DNA of 64,000 nucleotides, taken from positions 1,798,001 to 1,862,000 of the forward strand of contig NC_017583.1 in assembly GCF_000184345.1 (NCBI RefSeq). Direction: 5' to 3'. The position numbers were made by a program, and so were the translations under genes. The notes below the pieces were generated by a model, which saw only the letters and a program-made list of their open reading frames with translations, was not told the DNA's origin and did not search any database. Source of the stretch: Spirochaeta thermophila DSM 6578 (GTDB lineage: Bacteria > Spirochaetota > Spirochaetia > Winmispirales > Winmispiraceae). This document shows, one piece after another, positions 44,611-53,364 of the stretch. Within the stretch, counting starts at the first letter, position 1. Each line of letters starts with the position of its first letter.

Positions 44611-44632
44611 AAAATCGGGCCATTGGCCCGAT
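44611..44632 (-). terminator. Terminator of the FmdB-type gene
   Basis: On the minus strand ATCGGGCCA and TGGCCCGAT form a perfect stem, followed by TTTTTTA. It lies 21 bases past the FmdB-type stop. It may also help end transcription from thiI, although there is no T-run on the plus strand. Confidence 0.8.
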
Positions 44633-44653
44633 CTCACTGACACATTCACACCC

Positions 44654-44893
44654 TCACGCTGCAGAGTCCTTGGCCTTCTTCTCCTCTTTCTTTTCCGGCT
44701 TGGAGGAGGAGCTCTTCTTCGAATCCGTCACATAGAACCCGCTCCCCTTGAAGATGATCCCTGTTCCGCCACTGATGAGGCGCCTCACGGTATTCCCGCA
44801 CTCGGGGCATTCGCGTATCGGCTCTTCCGAAATCGATTGAAAGGCCTCGAACACATGTCCGCAACTCGTACACTCGTATTCGTACGTGGGCAT
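44654..44893 (-). CDS. FmdB-family zinc-ribbon protein
   Basis: A 79-residue protein. Two CxxC pairs, CTSC (residues 8-11) and CPEC (about 29-32), form a zinc ribbon, and the FmdB signature [16 protein letters not shown] starts it. [21 protein letters not shown] follows, then a lysine- and serine-rich low-complexity tail. These proteins were first named as regulators of formamidase genes in one organism; the general role is unknown, perhaps nucleic-acid binding. A GGAGGG ribosome binding site precedes the ATG. It is convergent with thiI and ends at its own terminator. Confidence 0.93.
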   Translation of the reverse strand: MPTYEYECTSCGHVFEAFQSISEEPIRECPECGNTVRRLISGGTGIIFKGSGFYVTDSKKSSSSKPEKKEEKKAKDSAA

Positions 44894-44995
44894 AGCACCC
44901 TCCTTCTCCCTTCATACTCGTCGTCTAGGTGGGAATCATCACGAACCACGCTTTGTAGGGAATATACTATAGGGGGAAACCCCATGGCAAGAGGG

Positions 44996-45781
44996 TCAGG
45001 CTTCCGAAGGGATGCCGTCCATCCGGACGGGAATCCCCTCAGAGGCGAGGTACCGCTTGATCCCGGGGATGGTGTACGTCCCGTAGTGCACCATCGAGGC
45101 GATGAGGGCAGCATCCGCCTTTGCCTCTGCGAAGACATCTCTGAGGTGTTCGGGACGTCCGGCTCCTCCCGAGGCCACCACCGGGATACCCACCGCCTCC
45201 GAGATCATCCGCGTGACCACCAGTTCATACCCCTCCTGTGTCCCATCGGCATCGATGGAGTTGAGCACGATCTCACCTGCTCCCAACTGTTCGGCCTTCC
45301 TCGCCCACTCGAGGGCATCGAGATCGGTGGGGGTCCTTCCTCCGTCGATCACCACGCGATACCCCGAGGGCATTGAGGGGTCCTTGAGCACGTCCATCCC
45401 CAATACCACGCACTGGCTCCCGAAGAGGCCGGCTCCTTCCTCTATGACGGCAGGATTGCGCACCGCCTGGCTGTTCACGCTCACCTTCTCCGCCCCGGCG
45501 AGAAGCACCGCCCTCATGTCCTCCACCGAGCCGATCCCTCCCCCCACGGCAAAGGGGATGAAGATCTGCTCTGCCACCCGTGCCACCACGTCGATCATGA
45601 TCTTCCTGCGCTCTGCAGAGGCGGTGATGTCGTAGAACACGAGCTCATCGACCCCCTGCTCGTAGTAGCGCCTCGCCATCTCCACCGGGTCCCCGATGTC
45701 CACGTTCCCCTTGAACTTCACCCCTTTGGTGGTCTTTCCATCCTTCACATCGAGGCACACGATGATGCGCTTCTTGAACAT
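44996..45781 (-). CDS. hisF: Imidazole glycerol phosphate synthase, cyclase subunit
   Basis: A 261-residue (beta/alpha)8 barrel that closes the imidazole ring of histidine with ammonia from HisH. The start [20 protein letters not shown] contains the catalytic aspartate of CLDVKDG (residue 11), and the second catalytic aspartate is in VVLGMDV near residue 131. [14 protein letters not shown] and [13 protein letters not shown] form the phosphate-binding loops. The length is a little above the usual 250. It follows hisH with a nine-base gap, as expected for the two subunits of the complex. Other histidine genes are not seen nearby. Confidence 0.97.
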   Translation of the reverse strand: MFKKRIIVCLDVKDGKTTKGVKFKGNVDIGDPVEMARRYYEQGVDELVFYDITASAERRKIMIDVVARVAEQIFIPFAVGGGIGSVEDMRAVLLAGAEKVSVNSQAVRNPAVIEEGAGLFGSQCVVLGMDVLKDPSMPSGYRVVIDGGRTPTDLDALEWARKAEQLGAGEIVLNSIDADGTQEGYELVVTRMISEAVGIPVVASGGAGRPEHLRDVFAEAKADAALIASMVHYGTYTIPGIKRYLASEGIPVRMDGIPSEA

Positions 45782-45790
45782 ACCCGCCCC

Positions 45791-46405
45791 CTAGAGACTG
45801 AAAAAGTTCTCGAGGAGCCTGAGCCCGTAGGGACCCGACTTCTCAGGGTGAAACTGCACGGCGAAGAGATTATCCTTTGCGAACGCCGAGGCGAAGCGCA
45901 CGCCGTACTCCGTGGTGGCCACGATGGATTCCTTCTCCTCCGGGACGGGATAGTAGGAATGCACGAAGTAGAACGATGCACCGGAGGGGATACCCTCGAA
46001 GAGCGGATGCGGTTTCACCTGTTCCACCCCGTTCCACCCCATGTGCGGCACCTTGAGCCCGGGTAGGGAGGGGAATCGCACCACGCGCCCCCTGAGGAAG
46101 CCCAGCGTATCGGTCTCCCGCTCTTCGGAGAACTCGAGCACCAGCTGGCACCCTATGCAGATTCCCAGGAAGGGACCCCCCCGCTCCACCACCTCCCGCA
46201 ACGCCTCATCCAGCCCCCGCTCCCTCAACACCCCCATACACGCCCTCGCCTCCCCCACCCCCGGCACCACCACCCGGCCCGCGCGCCGCACCACCTCCGG
46301 ATCCCCGCTCACCACGTACCGCACGCCCAGAGCCGAGAGGGCCGTCTCCACCGACCTCAGGTTCCCGGCCTCGTAATCCACCACCACCACGTCGACATCC
46401 CGCAT
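45791..46405 (-). CDS. hisH: Imidazole glycerol phosphate synthase, glutaminase subunit
   Basis: A 204-residue class I glutamine amidotransferase supplying ammonia to HisF. The nucleophile is C83 in GICIGCQ, and the catalytic H186 and E188 are in FAVQFHPEKSG. The oxyanion region VPGVGEARACMG lies near residue 48. The start at 46405 is set by GGAGG eight bases upstream and by the first family-like residues (MRDVDVVVVDYEAGNLRSV). A longer reading to 46837 would run through low-complexity sequence and the lipoprotein gene and is not credible. It forms an operon with hisF downstream. Confidence 0.96.
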   Translation of the reverse strand: MRDVDVVVVDYEAGNLRSVETALSALGVRYVVSGDPEVVRRAGRVVVPGVGEARACMGVLRERGLDEALREVVERGGPFLGICIGCQLVLEFSEERETDTLGFLRGRVVRFPSLPGLKVPHMGWNGVEQVKPHPLFEGIPSGASFYFVHSYYPVPEEKESIVATTEYGVRFASAFAKDNLFAVQFHPEKSGPYGLRLLENFFSL

Positions 46406-46449
46406 CAGGCATACCTCCTCGTACATCTCGTACTCCCGCGGAGCGTGCG

Positions 46450-46496
46450 CCCCACGCCCCACAGCCCCACAGCCCCACAGCCCCACGGCCCCACGG
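46450..46496. repeat. Tandem repeat of an 8-base unit
   Basis: CCCCACAG (three copies), CCCCACGG (two copies) and a leading CCCCACG form six near-perfect head-to-tail copies between the lipoprotein gene and hisH. Such repeats slip easily. The array lies in a very GC-skewed stretch and could change spacing between the two genes. Confidence 0.9.
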
Positions 46497-46502
46497 CCCG
46501 CC

Positions 46503-47321
46503 CTACTCCCCCCAGCCGAACCACCCCGCCAACGCCCGCTCCAGCTCCCCCTGCGACACCACCGGCAACCGCACCCCCAACGCCCCCCCCTCCTCCGTGA
46601 ACTCCAACGCGTTCCACGTATCGAGAAAATCCCTCTCGAAGACCGCCGCGAACATCCCGGGAAGCACCAGGCGGAGGAGCGCACGCACACCCCGTGCCGA
46701 CACCCCCTCCCCGTACTCCCACCGCATCCCGTGCTCCCACACACCCTCCTCCTCCACCCCCCACCAGCGCACCCGCTCCATCCCCGCGAGCGTCCCCACC
46801 ACCGGCACCGCCCCCGCATCCCACACCACCTCCGCATCCCGTGTCGGCCAGGCGAACACCTCCCGCACCTCGCGCCACCTCACCCCCTCCCACCCCTGCT
46901 CCGCATACCCCACCGCCGCCCGCCCCACCAGCACCACCCCCCCGCCGTCCTTCCCCTCGAACCACTCCACCTCACCCACCCCGGGATAGTCCAGCACCCC
47001 CCCCCTCTCCCACCCCTCGACCCCGAGCCCCAACCTCCACAACGTCCCCGGAAACCCTCCCACGCACCACACGAACCACCCCCCATCGCCCCTCACCAGG
47101 AACACCTCCCTGCTCCGTCCCAACACCTCCCGCACCACCTCCCCCGCACCCATCCTCTCCACGAACCACCCCGCCAACGCCCTTCCCCCCGGCCTCGTCA
47201 CATCCACCCGCACCGACGCACCCCCTTCGGGCACGTACACCCGTTCGAGCACCGCAGGCCCGGTGGCACACCCGGCGAAGACCAGCACGAAGAGGAGACC
47301 CCAACCTGCCCGCCTGTGCAT
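46503..47321 (-). CDS. Predicted lipoprotein of unknown function
   Basis: A 272-residue protein with a lipoprotein signal: MHRRAGWGLLFVLVFAGC, lipidated cysteine at residue 18. The rest is unusually rich in glycine, valine, tryptophan and arginine, with repeated GGxxWF-like elements and no known domain. The coding strand is extremely G-rich, unlike its neighbours. The start ATG lies two bases after the ileS stop and has GGAG upstream, so the two are cotranscribed, with hisH-hisF further down. It could be a structural envelope protein; nothing supports a specific role. Confidence 0.7.
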   Translation of the reverse strand: MHRRAGWGLLFVLVFAGCATGPAVLERVYVPEGGASVRVDVTRPGGRALAGWFVERMGAGEVVREVLGRSREVFLVRGDGGWFVWCVGGFPGTLWRLGLGVEGWERGGVLDYPGVGEVEWFEGKDGGGVVLVGRAAVGYAEQGWEGVRWREVREVFAWPTRDAEVVWDAGAVPVVGTLAGMERVRWWGVEEEGVWEHGMRWEYGEGVSARGVRALLRLVLPGMFAAVFERDFLDTWNALEFTEEGGALGVRLPVVSQGELERALAGWFGWGE

Positions 47322-47323
47322 CC

Positions 47324-50300
47324 CTACTCCTCCACCCGCTCCACCACGAGCCCGCACTCCGCATCACCGCAGGCCACCCGCTCGAGCCCCTGCCCATCAT
47401 CCCTCGGGACGAGCGCCACCGCGAGGGTCTCGTTCATCACATACTCCTTGAAGGCCTCGATCGCCTCCGCGAGGTCGTCCGGCACCTGGTAGTGGAGCCG
47501 GATCCGATCGGTCACCTCGAGCCCCTTCTCCTTCCGAAAGTTCTGCACCACACGCACGAAATCCCGTACCAACCCCTCGCGGACGAGCTCCGCAGAGAGC
47601 TCGGTATCGAGCGCCACCGTGAGCGACCCCTCGTTGAGCACCTTCAGCCCCGCCTTCTCGATCCGCTGCACCACGATCCCCTCACTCGTGAGCTCGAGCC
47701 GCTCGCCGTCGAGGTCGAGCACCAAGGTGGCCCCGTCGAGCAACCCCTTTATCTCCTCCATCGAGAGCGCCTCGATACGCCGAGCCGCCTTCTTCATGAG
47801 CGGCCCGAGCCGCTTTCCGAGCACCGGATAGTTGGGCTTGGCCCGGTATTCCACCACATCGTCCTCGTTCTCGCGGTAGACCACCTGCTTCACGTTCAGC
47901 TCTTCGCGGACGATGTCCTCCATCTCCATGAGGACCCTCCGCTCGTGCTCGTCCCTCGTCACCAGGTAGATCGTCCTGAGCGGCTGACGCGTCTTGATGT
48001 TGTGCTCGCTCCGGAGGGCCCTGCCCAGACTCACCGCCCGCCGCACGATCCGCATCTTCTCCTCGAGCACCGTATCCCTGCGCCGCTCGTCCACCTCGGG
48101 CCAGTCGCAGAGGTGGACCGATTCGGGCATCTCCTCGGTGCGGAGGTTCCGGTAGATCTCCTCGGTGATGAACGGGACAATCGGCGCCGCCACCTTCACC
48201 AGGGTCATGAGCACGGTCCAGAGCGTGGCATACGCCTCCCGCTTGTCCGCATCGCTCTCCGACTTCCAGAACCGGCGACGCGACCTGCGGATGTACCAGT
48301 TGTTGAGGCTGTCGATGAACGCCACGATCGGGTCGATGGCCCGCACCAGATCGTAGCGGTCCATCTCCTCGGTCACCGTGAGCACCAGACGCTGCGCCTC
48401 CGAGAGGATCCAGCGATCGAGCGGATGGGCCGGATCCTCCGGCGGAGCGGTGGGCCGGATACCGTCTATGTTCGCGTACGTCACGAAGAACGCATACGCA
48501 TTCCAGAGAGGGATGAGCACGTTCTTGAGCACCTCGCGCACCCCCTCATCGGAGTAGCGCAGCTCCTCGGCCCGCACCACCGCCGAATGCATGAGGAAGA
48601 GCCTGAGCGCATCCGCCCCGAAGGTCTCGATGACATCCTTGGGATCGGTGTAGTTCCGCTCGGACTTGCTCATCTTCTTCCCGTCGGCCGCGAGCACCAG
48701 TCCGGTGGTGATGTTGTTGAGGAACGGCGGCTCGTCGAAGAGCGCCGTGGAGAGCACGAGGAGGGTGTAGAACCAGCCCCTCGTCTGGTCGATCCCCTCG
48801 CAGACGAAGTCGGCCGGGAAGTGGCGTTCGAACTTCTCCTTGTTCTCGAACGGATAGTGATTCTGCGCATACGGCATGGCCCCCGACTCGAACCAGCAGT
48901 CGAGTACCTCGGGGATCCTGCGCATGGTCCCCCCACACGACGGACACGGATAGGTGATCTTGTCCACGAAATGCTTGTGCAGGTCCTCGGGCCACACCCC
49001 GCTCTTCTCCTTAAGCTCCTGACGCGAACCGATACACTCGGTGTGACCGCACGCCTCACATCGCCATATCGGGAGCGGATTCCCCCAGTAGCGGTTCCGC
49101 GAGATGGCCCAGTCGCGCGCGTTCTCGAGCCACTTGCCGAACCTACCGTGCTTGATATGGGAGGGCATCCAGTAGATCTTCTCGTTGTTCGCGATCATTC
49201 TCTCCTTTATCTTCTCCACGGCGACGAACCACGAGGAGATCGCCCGGTAGATGAGCGGCGACTTACACCGCCAGCAGTGCGGGTAGGCGTGGAGGTACTG
49301 CTCACGCTTGACGAGCTTCCCCTCCTCCTTGAGCCGCCGGATGATCTCCTTGTCGGCATCCTTCACGAAGAGCCCCTCGTAGTCGCCCACCTCTCCGGTG
49401 AATCGACCCTCGGCATCCACCGGACAGACCACCGGGAGCCCCGAATCCTTGAGGAGATGGTAGTCGTCTTCGCCGAATCCGGGCGCAATGTGGACGATGC
49501 CGGTACCCTCCTCCGTGGTCACGAACTCGCCCGTCCAGGTACGGAAGGCACCCTGGTCGGCCAGATCCGCGAAATAGGGGAAGAGCGGCTCGTAGGGGAT
49601 CCCCACCGCATCCTTGCCCGTGAAGGTCTCCACGATCTCGTACTCGTCCTCGCTCCGGTAGTAGGTCGACAGACGCTCCTTCGCGAGCACGTAGTACTCC
49701 TCACCATCCTTCACCCGCACGTACTCGATGTCGGGGCCCAGGGCGAGGGCGAGATTGGAGGGAAGGGTCCAGGGCGTGGTGGTCCAGGCGAGGATGTAGG
49801 TATCCTTCCATCCCTTCGGGTTGTCGTCCTTCACGCGGAACCGCACGGTGATGGCGGGATCGTGCACGTCCTGATACCCGCCCAGATTGAGCTCGTGGTT
49901 GGAGAGCACGGTGGAACACCGCGGACAATACGGAAGGATGTAGTACCCCTCGTAGAGGAGCCCCTTCTCCCACAGCTGCTTCATCACCCACCAGATCGTC
50001 TCCATGTAGTCCGGGTCCATGGTCTTGTAGTCGTTGTCGAAGTCGACCCAGCGACCCATCCGGGTGACGATCTGGCGCCACTCCTTCACGTACCTCAAGA
50101 CGATGGAGCGACACGCCTCGTTGAAGCGCGCCACGCCGTACTCCTCGATCTGGCGTTTCCCCGAGATCCCCAGCTCCTTCTCCATCTCGTACTCAACAGG
50201 GAGACCGTGGCAGTCCCATCCGAAACGACGCTCCACCTTGTAGCCCCGCATCGTCTTGTACCGGGGAAAGATATCCTTCACGGTACCCGGAACGAAGTGC

Positions 50301-50470
50301 CCGAAGTGGGGAAGCCCTGTGGCGAACGGAGGACCGTCGTAGAACACATACTCCTCCGCTCCCGCACGCCGGGCGATGGACTTCTCGAAGATACCATGCT
50401 CCTGCCAGAACGCGAGGATGTCCTCTTCCATCTTGGGGAACGATACTTTGGGATCGACAGGCTTGTACAA
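47324..50470 (-). CDS. ileS: Isoleucyl-tRNA synthetase
   Basis: A 1048-residue class I synthetase charging tRNA-Ile. The HIGH motif is HFGH at residues 55-58, in the block PFATGLPHFGHFVPG. The KMSKS motif is in DGKKMSKSERNY near residue 597. The CP1 editing domain lies between, with TTPWTLPSNLALA near residue 230, and the C-terminal part holds the anticodon-binding helices. The length and the eukaryote-like HFGH and WTLPS features fit the longer IleS2-type enzymes. The start is a TTG with GGAGG six bases upstream. It heads an operon with the lipoprotein and hisH-hisF. Confidence 0.96.
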   Translation of the reverse strand: MYKPVDPKVSFPKMEEDILAFWQEHGIFEKSIARRAGAEEYVFYDGPPFATGLPHFGHFVPGTVKDIFPRYKTMRGYKVERRFGWDCHGLPVEYEMEKELGISGKRQIEEYGVARFNEACRSIVLRYVKEWRQIVTRMGRWVDFDNDYKTMDPDYMETIWWVMKQLWEKGLLYEGYYILPYCPRCSTVLSNHELNLGGYQDVHDPAITVRFRVKDDNPKGWKDTYILAWTTTPWTLPSNLALALGPDIEYVRVKDGEEYYVLAKERLSTYYRSEDEYEIVETFTGKDAVGIPYEPLFPYFADLADQGAFRTWTGEFVTTEEGTGIVHIAPGFGEDDYHLLKDSGLPVVCPVDAEGRFTGEVGDYEGLFVKDADKEIIRRLKEEGKLVKREQYLHAYPHCWRCKSPLIYRAISSWFVAVEKIKERMIANNEKIYWMPSHIKHGRFGKWLENARDWAISRNRYWGNPLPIWRCEACGHTECIGSRQELKEKSGVWPEDLHKHFVDKITYPCPSCGGTMRRIPEVLDCWFESGAMPYAQNHYPFENKEKFERHFPADFVCEGIDQTRGWFYTLLVLSTALFDEPPFLNNITTGLVLAADGKKMSKSERNYTDPKDVIETFGADALRLFLMHSAVVRAEELRYSDEGVREVLKNVLIPLWNAYAFFVTYANIDGIRPTAPPEDPAHPLDRWILSEAQRLVLTVTEEMDRYDLVRAIDPIVAFIDSLNNWYIRRSRRRFWKSESDADKREAYATLWTVLMTLVKVAAPIVPFITEEIYRNLRTEEMPESVHLCDWPEVDERRRDTVLEEKMRIVRRAVSLGRALRSEHNIKTRQPLRTIYLVTRDEHERRVLMEMEDIVREELNVKQVVYRENEDDVVEYRAKPNYPVLGKRLGPLMKKAARRIEALSMEEIKGLLDGATLVLDLDGERLELTSEGIVVQRIEKAGLKVLNEGSLTVALDTELSAELVREGLVRDFVRVVQNFRKEKGLEVTDRIRLHYQVPDDLAEAIEAFKEYVMNETLAVALVPRDDGQGLERVACGDAECGLVVERVEE

Positions 50471-50525
50471 GGCGCGCCTCCGTGAGAGTCCAGGATCTTT
50501 CTCTGTGGTATCGAAAAGATACCCA

Positions 50526-50555
50526 ATTTTATGGATCCGAAAAAGCCCCTGTCAA
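50526..50555 (-). promoter_or_regulatory. Promoter of the ileS operon
   Basis: On the minus strand, TTGACA (50550-50555), 18 bases, TAAAAT (50526-50531). The first bases of the message would form a small hairpin, GGTATC and GATACC (50507-50523). No T-box-like structure was seen. Confidence 0.6.
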
Positions 50556-50746
50556 GGCGCACCTCTATTAGGTACTGTACCATTGAGTGCAAAAAAGCAG
50601 GGAGAGAGAGACGGATCTTCCCCCCTCCTGCTCCCGCTTAGCATAGCACACATGAATTCACTCAATCTCTTCCTCCCCTTCAGCGACACGCACTCCTCGG
50701 TGATCCAAATGCCCGGCCCTTTTGACTATTCTATTTCCCTATTTCC

Positions 50747-51520
50747 TCACAGTGCCGCTAAAATCCCCCCATCCACATAAATAATCTGCCCATTGATGAA
50801 GTTTCCCGCATCACTGGCGAGGAGAAGAAGCGCCCCCACCAACTCCTTTGGATCCCCCCACCGTCGGGCAGGAGTTCTGTTTATGAGCCAGTCATTGAAT
50901 GAGGGATCTTCCGCCAGAGATTTTGTCATCTCCGTGATGAAGTATCCTGGACCGATCCCATTGACTTGAATATTGTACTGAGCCCACTCCACGCACATGG
51001 ATCCCATCAGCATCCGTACTCCCCCTTTTGCAGCAGCGTACGGCCCTGTAGTGGGACGACCCAGCTCAGACATCAAGGAGCAGATGAAGATGACCTTTCC
51101 CCGCTGTCGCTGAATCATACCCCGGGCCACTTTTCGAGTCACCAGAAAGGCTCCAGTCAAGTTCGTAGCGAGTACCTCGTCCCAGATTTCATCCGTCACT
51201 TCGTGTAGTGGAGCTCGTCGCTGGATACCCGCATTATTCACGAGAATGTCAATGGGTCCTATCTCTGACTCGATTCGTTCGACGGCAGTATCTATTTCAT
51301 GGCGTTTCGTGATATCAAAGGCATATCCGCAAGCATCATACCCTTCACTAAGGAACTCCTCTACTGCTCTTTCCAGCTTCTTCGGATCTCTCCCATTGAG
51401 CACCACTCGGGCTCCAGCGGAAGCCAACCCCCTAGAAAGCATCTTCCCCAGTCCCTGACTGGATCCAGTCACAAGAGCCACACGACCATCAAGACGGAAA
51501 AGACTATGTACATCCATCAT
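50747..51520 (-). CDS. SDR oxidoreductase (gluconate 5-dehydrogenase-like)
   Basis: A 257-residue classical short-chain dehydrogenase. The NAD(P) motif is LVTGSSQGLGKMLSRGLA (residues about 16-33), NNAG is in ILVNNAGIQRR near residue 88, and the catalytic YAAAK is in GPYAAAKGGVRML near residue 155. Similarity to gluconate 5-dehydrogenases/2-deoxy-gluconate dehydrogenases of sugar-acid operons is judged from NGRDPKKLE and the overall length. I start at the first ATG after GAGG (51520). It is the last gene of the TRAP/GntR operon and probably oxidises or reduces the substrate that the transporter imports. Confidence 0.85.
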   Translation of the reverse strand: MMDVHSLFRLDGRVALVTGSSQGLGKMLSRGLASAGARVVLNGRDPKKLERAVEEFLSEGYDACGYAFDITKRHEIDTAVERIESEIGPIDILVNNAGIQRRAPLHEVTDEIWDEVLATNLTGAFLVTRKVARGMIQRQRGKVIFICSLMSELGRPTTGPYAAAKGGVRMLMGSMCVEWAQYNIQVNGIGPGYFITEMTKSLAEDPSFNDWLINRTPARRWGDPKELVGALLLLASDAGNFINGQIIYVDGGILAAL

Positions 51521-51591
51521 ATGAACCTCACTACGCATGGTTTTTCAAAATGTTGTAAAAGTGCACCAGAGAAAAACTTTTCCATCGTTAC

Positions 51592-52323
51592 TCATTCAAG
51601 GGATTTAAACATCTCACCTCTGATCATGTTCTGTTTACACGTTATGAGATGTCGGCGAAGCACTTCTATGCACTGTTCCGAGTTTTCGGATAGATACTGG
51701 AAGAGAGATCTATGATCGTTGTGCACCTGCTCCAAGTCTGGGGTTACCCCTGCAGCGAACGTCAGTGCAATATTCAAGTGGAGGAGCGCGTACCGATGAC
51801 TATTCACCACATACTCATTACCCGTAAGAACACAGATTTCTCGATGAAAGAGCTGATCGTACTTCACGTATTCTCTCATTTGATCAGAATCGTACCATCC
51901 TGGAACACATTGCTCCATCCTTTCCAGATACTCCTTCATGTTCTCCAGATCTTTTGGCCTAACAGTCCGGTAGATCTTATCCAGAGAGGCGATCTCTAAG
52001 ATAGACCGAAGCTCGAAGGCATTCAGCATGCTTTCCTGTGTAGGGATTCTGACGTAGCATTTGCTTTGCGGCCGCACCACCACGAGACCTTCGCTCTCTA
52101 GCCTCTTGATAGCATCCCTGACCGGCATGGGGCTCACCTGCAATTCCTCGGCAATCTGCTTGATGTTTAGAGAATCCCCATACCGGATAGATCCCTCAAT
52201 GATTCTTTCAGTGATCAGATCATAGATCCGATCACTGAGACGGATAGACCCTAACTGTTTTTCACTCCAGCCATTTTTGATGGAGGTTTTGCTGTTCACT
52301 GCGCTACTCCCAGGATAGATCAT
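51592..52323 (-). CDS. GntR-family transcriptional regulator (FadR/FCD type)
   Basis: A 243-residue regulator. The winged helix-turn-helix lies at about residues 31-95 (LSDRIYDLITERIIEGSIRYGD, then LQVSPMPVRDAIKRLESEGLVV). The helical FCD ligand-binding domain follows, with ELRSILEIASL near residue 105, DQLFHREIC near residue 155 and HNDHRSLF near residue 200. Such proteins respond to sugar acids. The start is uncertain: ATG at 52323 or a GTG at 52356 immediately after the preceding stop. It is in an operon with transporter and dehydrogenase genes, and its likely operator is the 18-base palindrome at 57235-57252. Confidence 0.9.
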   Translation of the reverse strand: MIYPGSSAVNSKTSIKNGWSEKQLGSIRLSDRIYDLITERIIEGSIRYGDSLNIKQIAEELQVSPMPVRDAIKRLESEGLVVVRPQSKCYVRIPTQESMLNAFELRSILEIASLDKIYRTVRPKDLENMKEYLERMEQCVPGWYDSDQMREYVKYDQLFHREICVLTGNEYVVNSHRYALLHLNIALTFAAGVTPDLEQVHNDHRSLFQYLSENSEQCIEVLRRHLITCKQNMIRGEMFKSLE

Positions 52324-52356
52324 ATTCTCAACAAGTCGAATGATCAACAGTACCAC

Positions 52357-53337
52357 CTACAGGGTAACGGGTTCACCCTTCGCATCCGACTCAAGCACTG
52401 CATCCAGCACCTGCATGGTCTTCAGGATTTCTCTCCCGGACGCAAGGGGTTCTCGCTTTTCCTCGATGGCTTGGATGAACTCTGAAAGCTGGTTCGTGTA
52501 CAGGCTCGGAATCTGCTCCTCTTCCAAGACCTTTTCTCCATTCACCTCGAGCTTGTAGGAGAATCCGTACACCTTGTTGGTGGGGTACTCATACAATCGT
52601 AACGAACCCTTATCCCCAACCCACACCAATTCATGGAGGTATGGCTCTGTATTAAGTGAAAGATGAATGGAAGCGAGTCCCGAGTCGAATTCCAGCAGAA
52701 TGTCGGATTCATCTTCTCCGCCAAAGGCTGGATTGATCCGTTTCGACACAGAAAACACCTTCCTAGGCAGTGTGCCAAGTAACCACACAACTGTATCAAT
52801 CGAGTGACTCCCCTGTAGCAGGATGATCAGATGTCCCGCCTTCCTCTTGTCTGTCCACCATGGCGTAGCAGGAGCTGGGAATTTGACAAGAAAACTGACA
52901 TCCAGTCTAAACGGTCCCCCTATTTGTGTCCTCGCCTTTCGAGCCTCCTGAATCGCACGTGAGAACCTACGGCTTTGTCCTACCATCAGGGCAACCTCTT
53001 TCTTTTCTGCTGCCTCAACCATCTTGCGAGCTTCAGCCAAGTTCATTGCCATTGGTTTTTCGACCAGGACATGTTTTCCAGCTTCCGCGGCCCGAACAGC
53101 TGACTCACAATGCAGATGGTTTGGCAAGCAAATGATAACTGCTTCCACATTCGGATCTTTGAAGAAAGAGTCATAGTCGGTATAAACTTTCTTCGCCTGA
53201 AACTCCCCTCCCACGCTCCGGGCTCGATCTTCATTCACATCGCAGACCGCCTCCAATATCACACGATCCGATAGATTCTGGATGGCTTCCAGGTGAGCTC
53301 TCGCCACTCTCCCTAGTCCTAACACTCCAATACGCAT
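52357..53337 (-). CDS. Gfo/Idh/MocA-family oxidoreductase
   Basis: A 326-residue NAD(P)-dependent sugar dehydrogenase. The nucleotide-binding region is MRIGVLGLGRVARAHLEAI (residues 1-19), and the family lysine is in HVLVEKPMAMNLAEARKMV near residues 90-108 (the EKP motif). The substrate domain includes LQGSHSIDTVVWLLG near residue 175, with the catalytic histidine region. The family oxidises inositols, sugars and sugar acids, and some members are dehydratases. Its position between dctM and the GntR gene suggests the first catabolic step on the imported substrate. The exact substrate is not predictable. Confidence 0.9.
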   Translation of the reverse strand: MRIGVLGLGRVARAHLEAIQNLSDRVILEAVCDVNEDRARSVGGEFQAKKVYTDYDSFFKDPNVEAVIICLPNHLHCESAVRAAEAGKHVLVEKPMAMNLAEARKMVEAAEKKEVALMVGQSRRFSRAIQEARKARTQIGGPFRLDVSFLVKFPAPATPWWTDKRKAGHLIILLQGSHSIDTVVWLLGTLPRKVFSVSKRINPAFGGEDESDILLEFDSGLASIHLSLNTEPYLHELVWVGDKGSLRLYEYPTNKVYGFSYKLEVNGEKVLEEEQIPSLYTNQLSEFIQAIEEKREPLASGREILKTMQVLDAVLESDAKGEPVTL

Positions 53338-53364
53338 AGCAATGTTCCTCCCTACAAAGTAGTT

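Noticed and set aside
46694-50485. Very long plus-strand reading opposite ileS and the lipoprotein gene
   Set aside because: Proline- and arginine-rich shadow created by GC-rich codons; the opposite strand carries ileS with all motifs.
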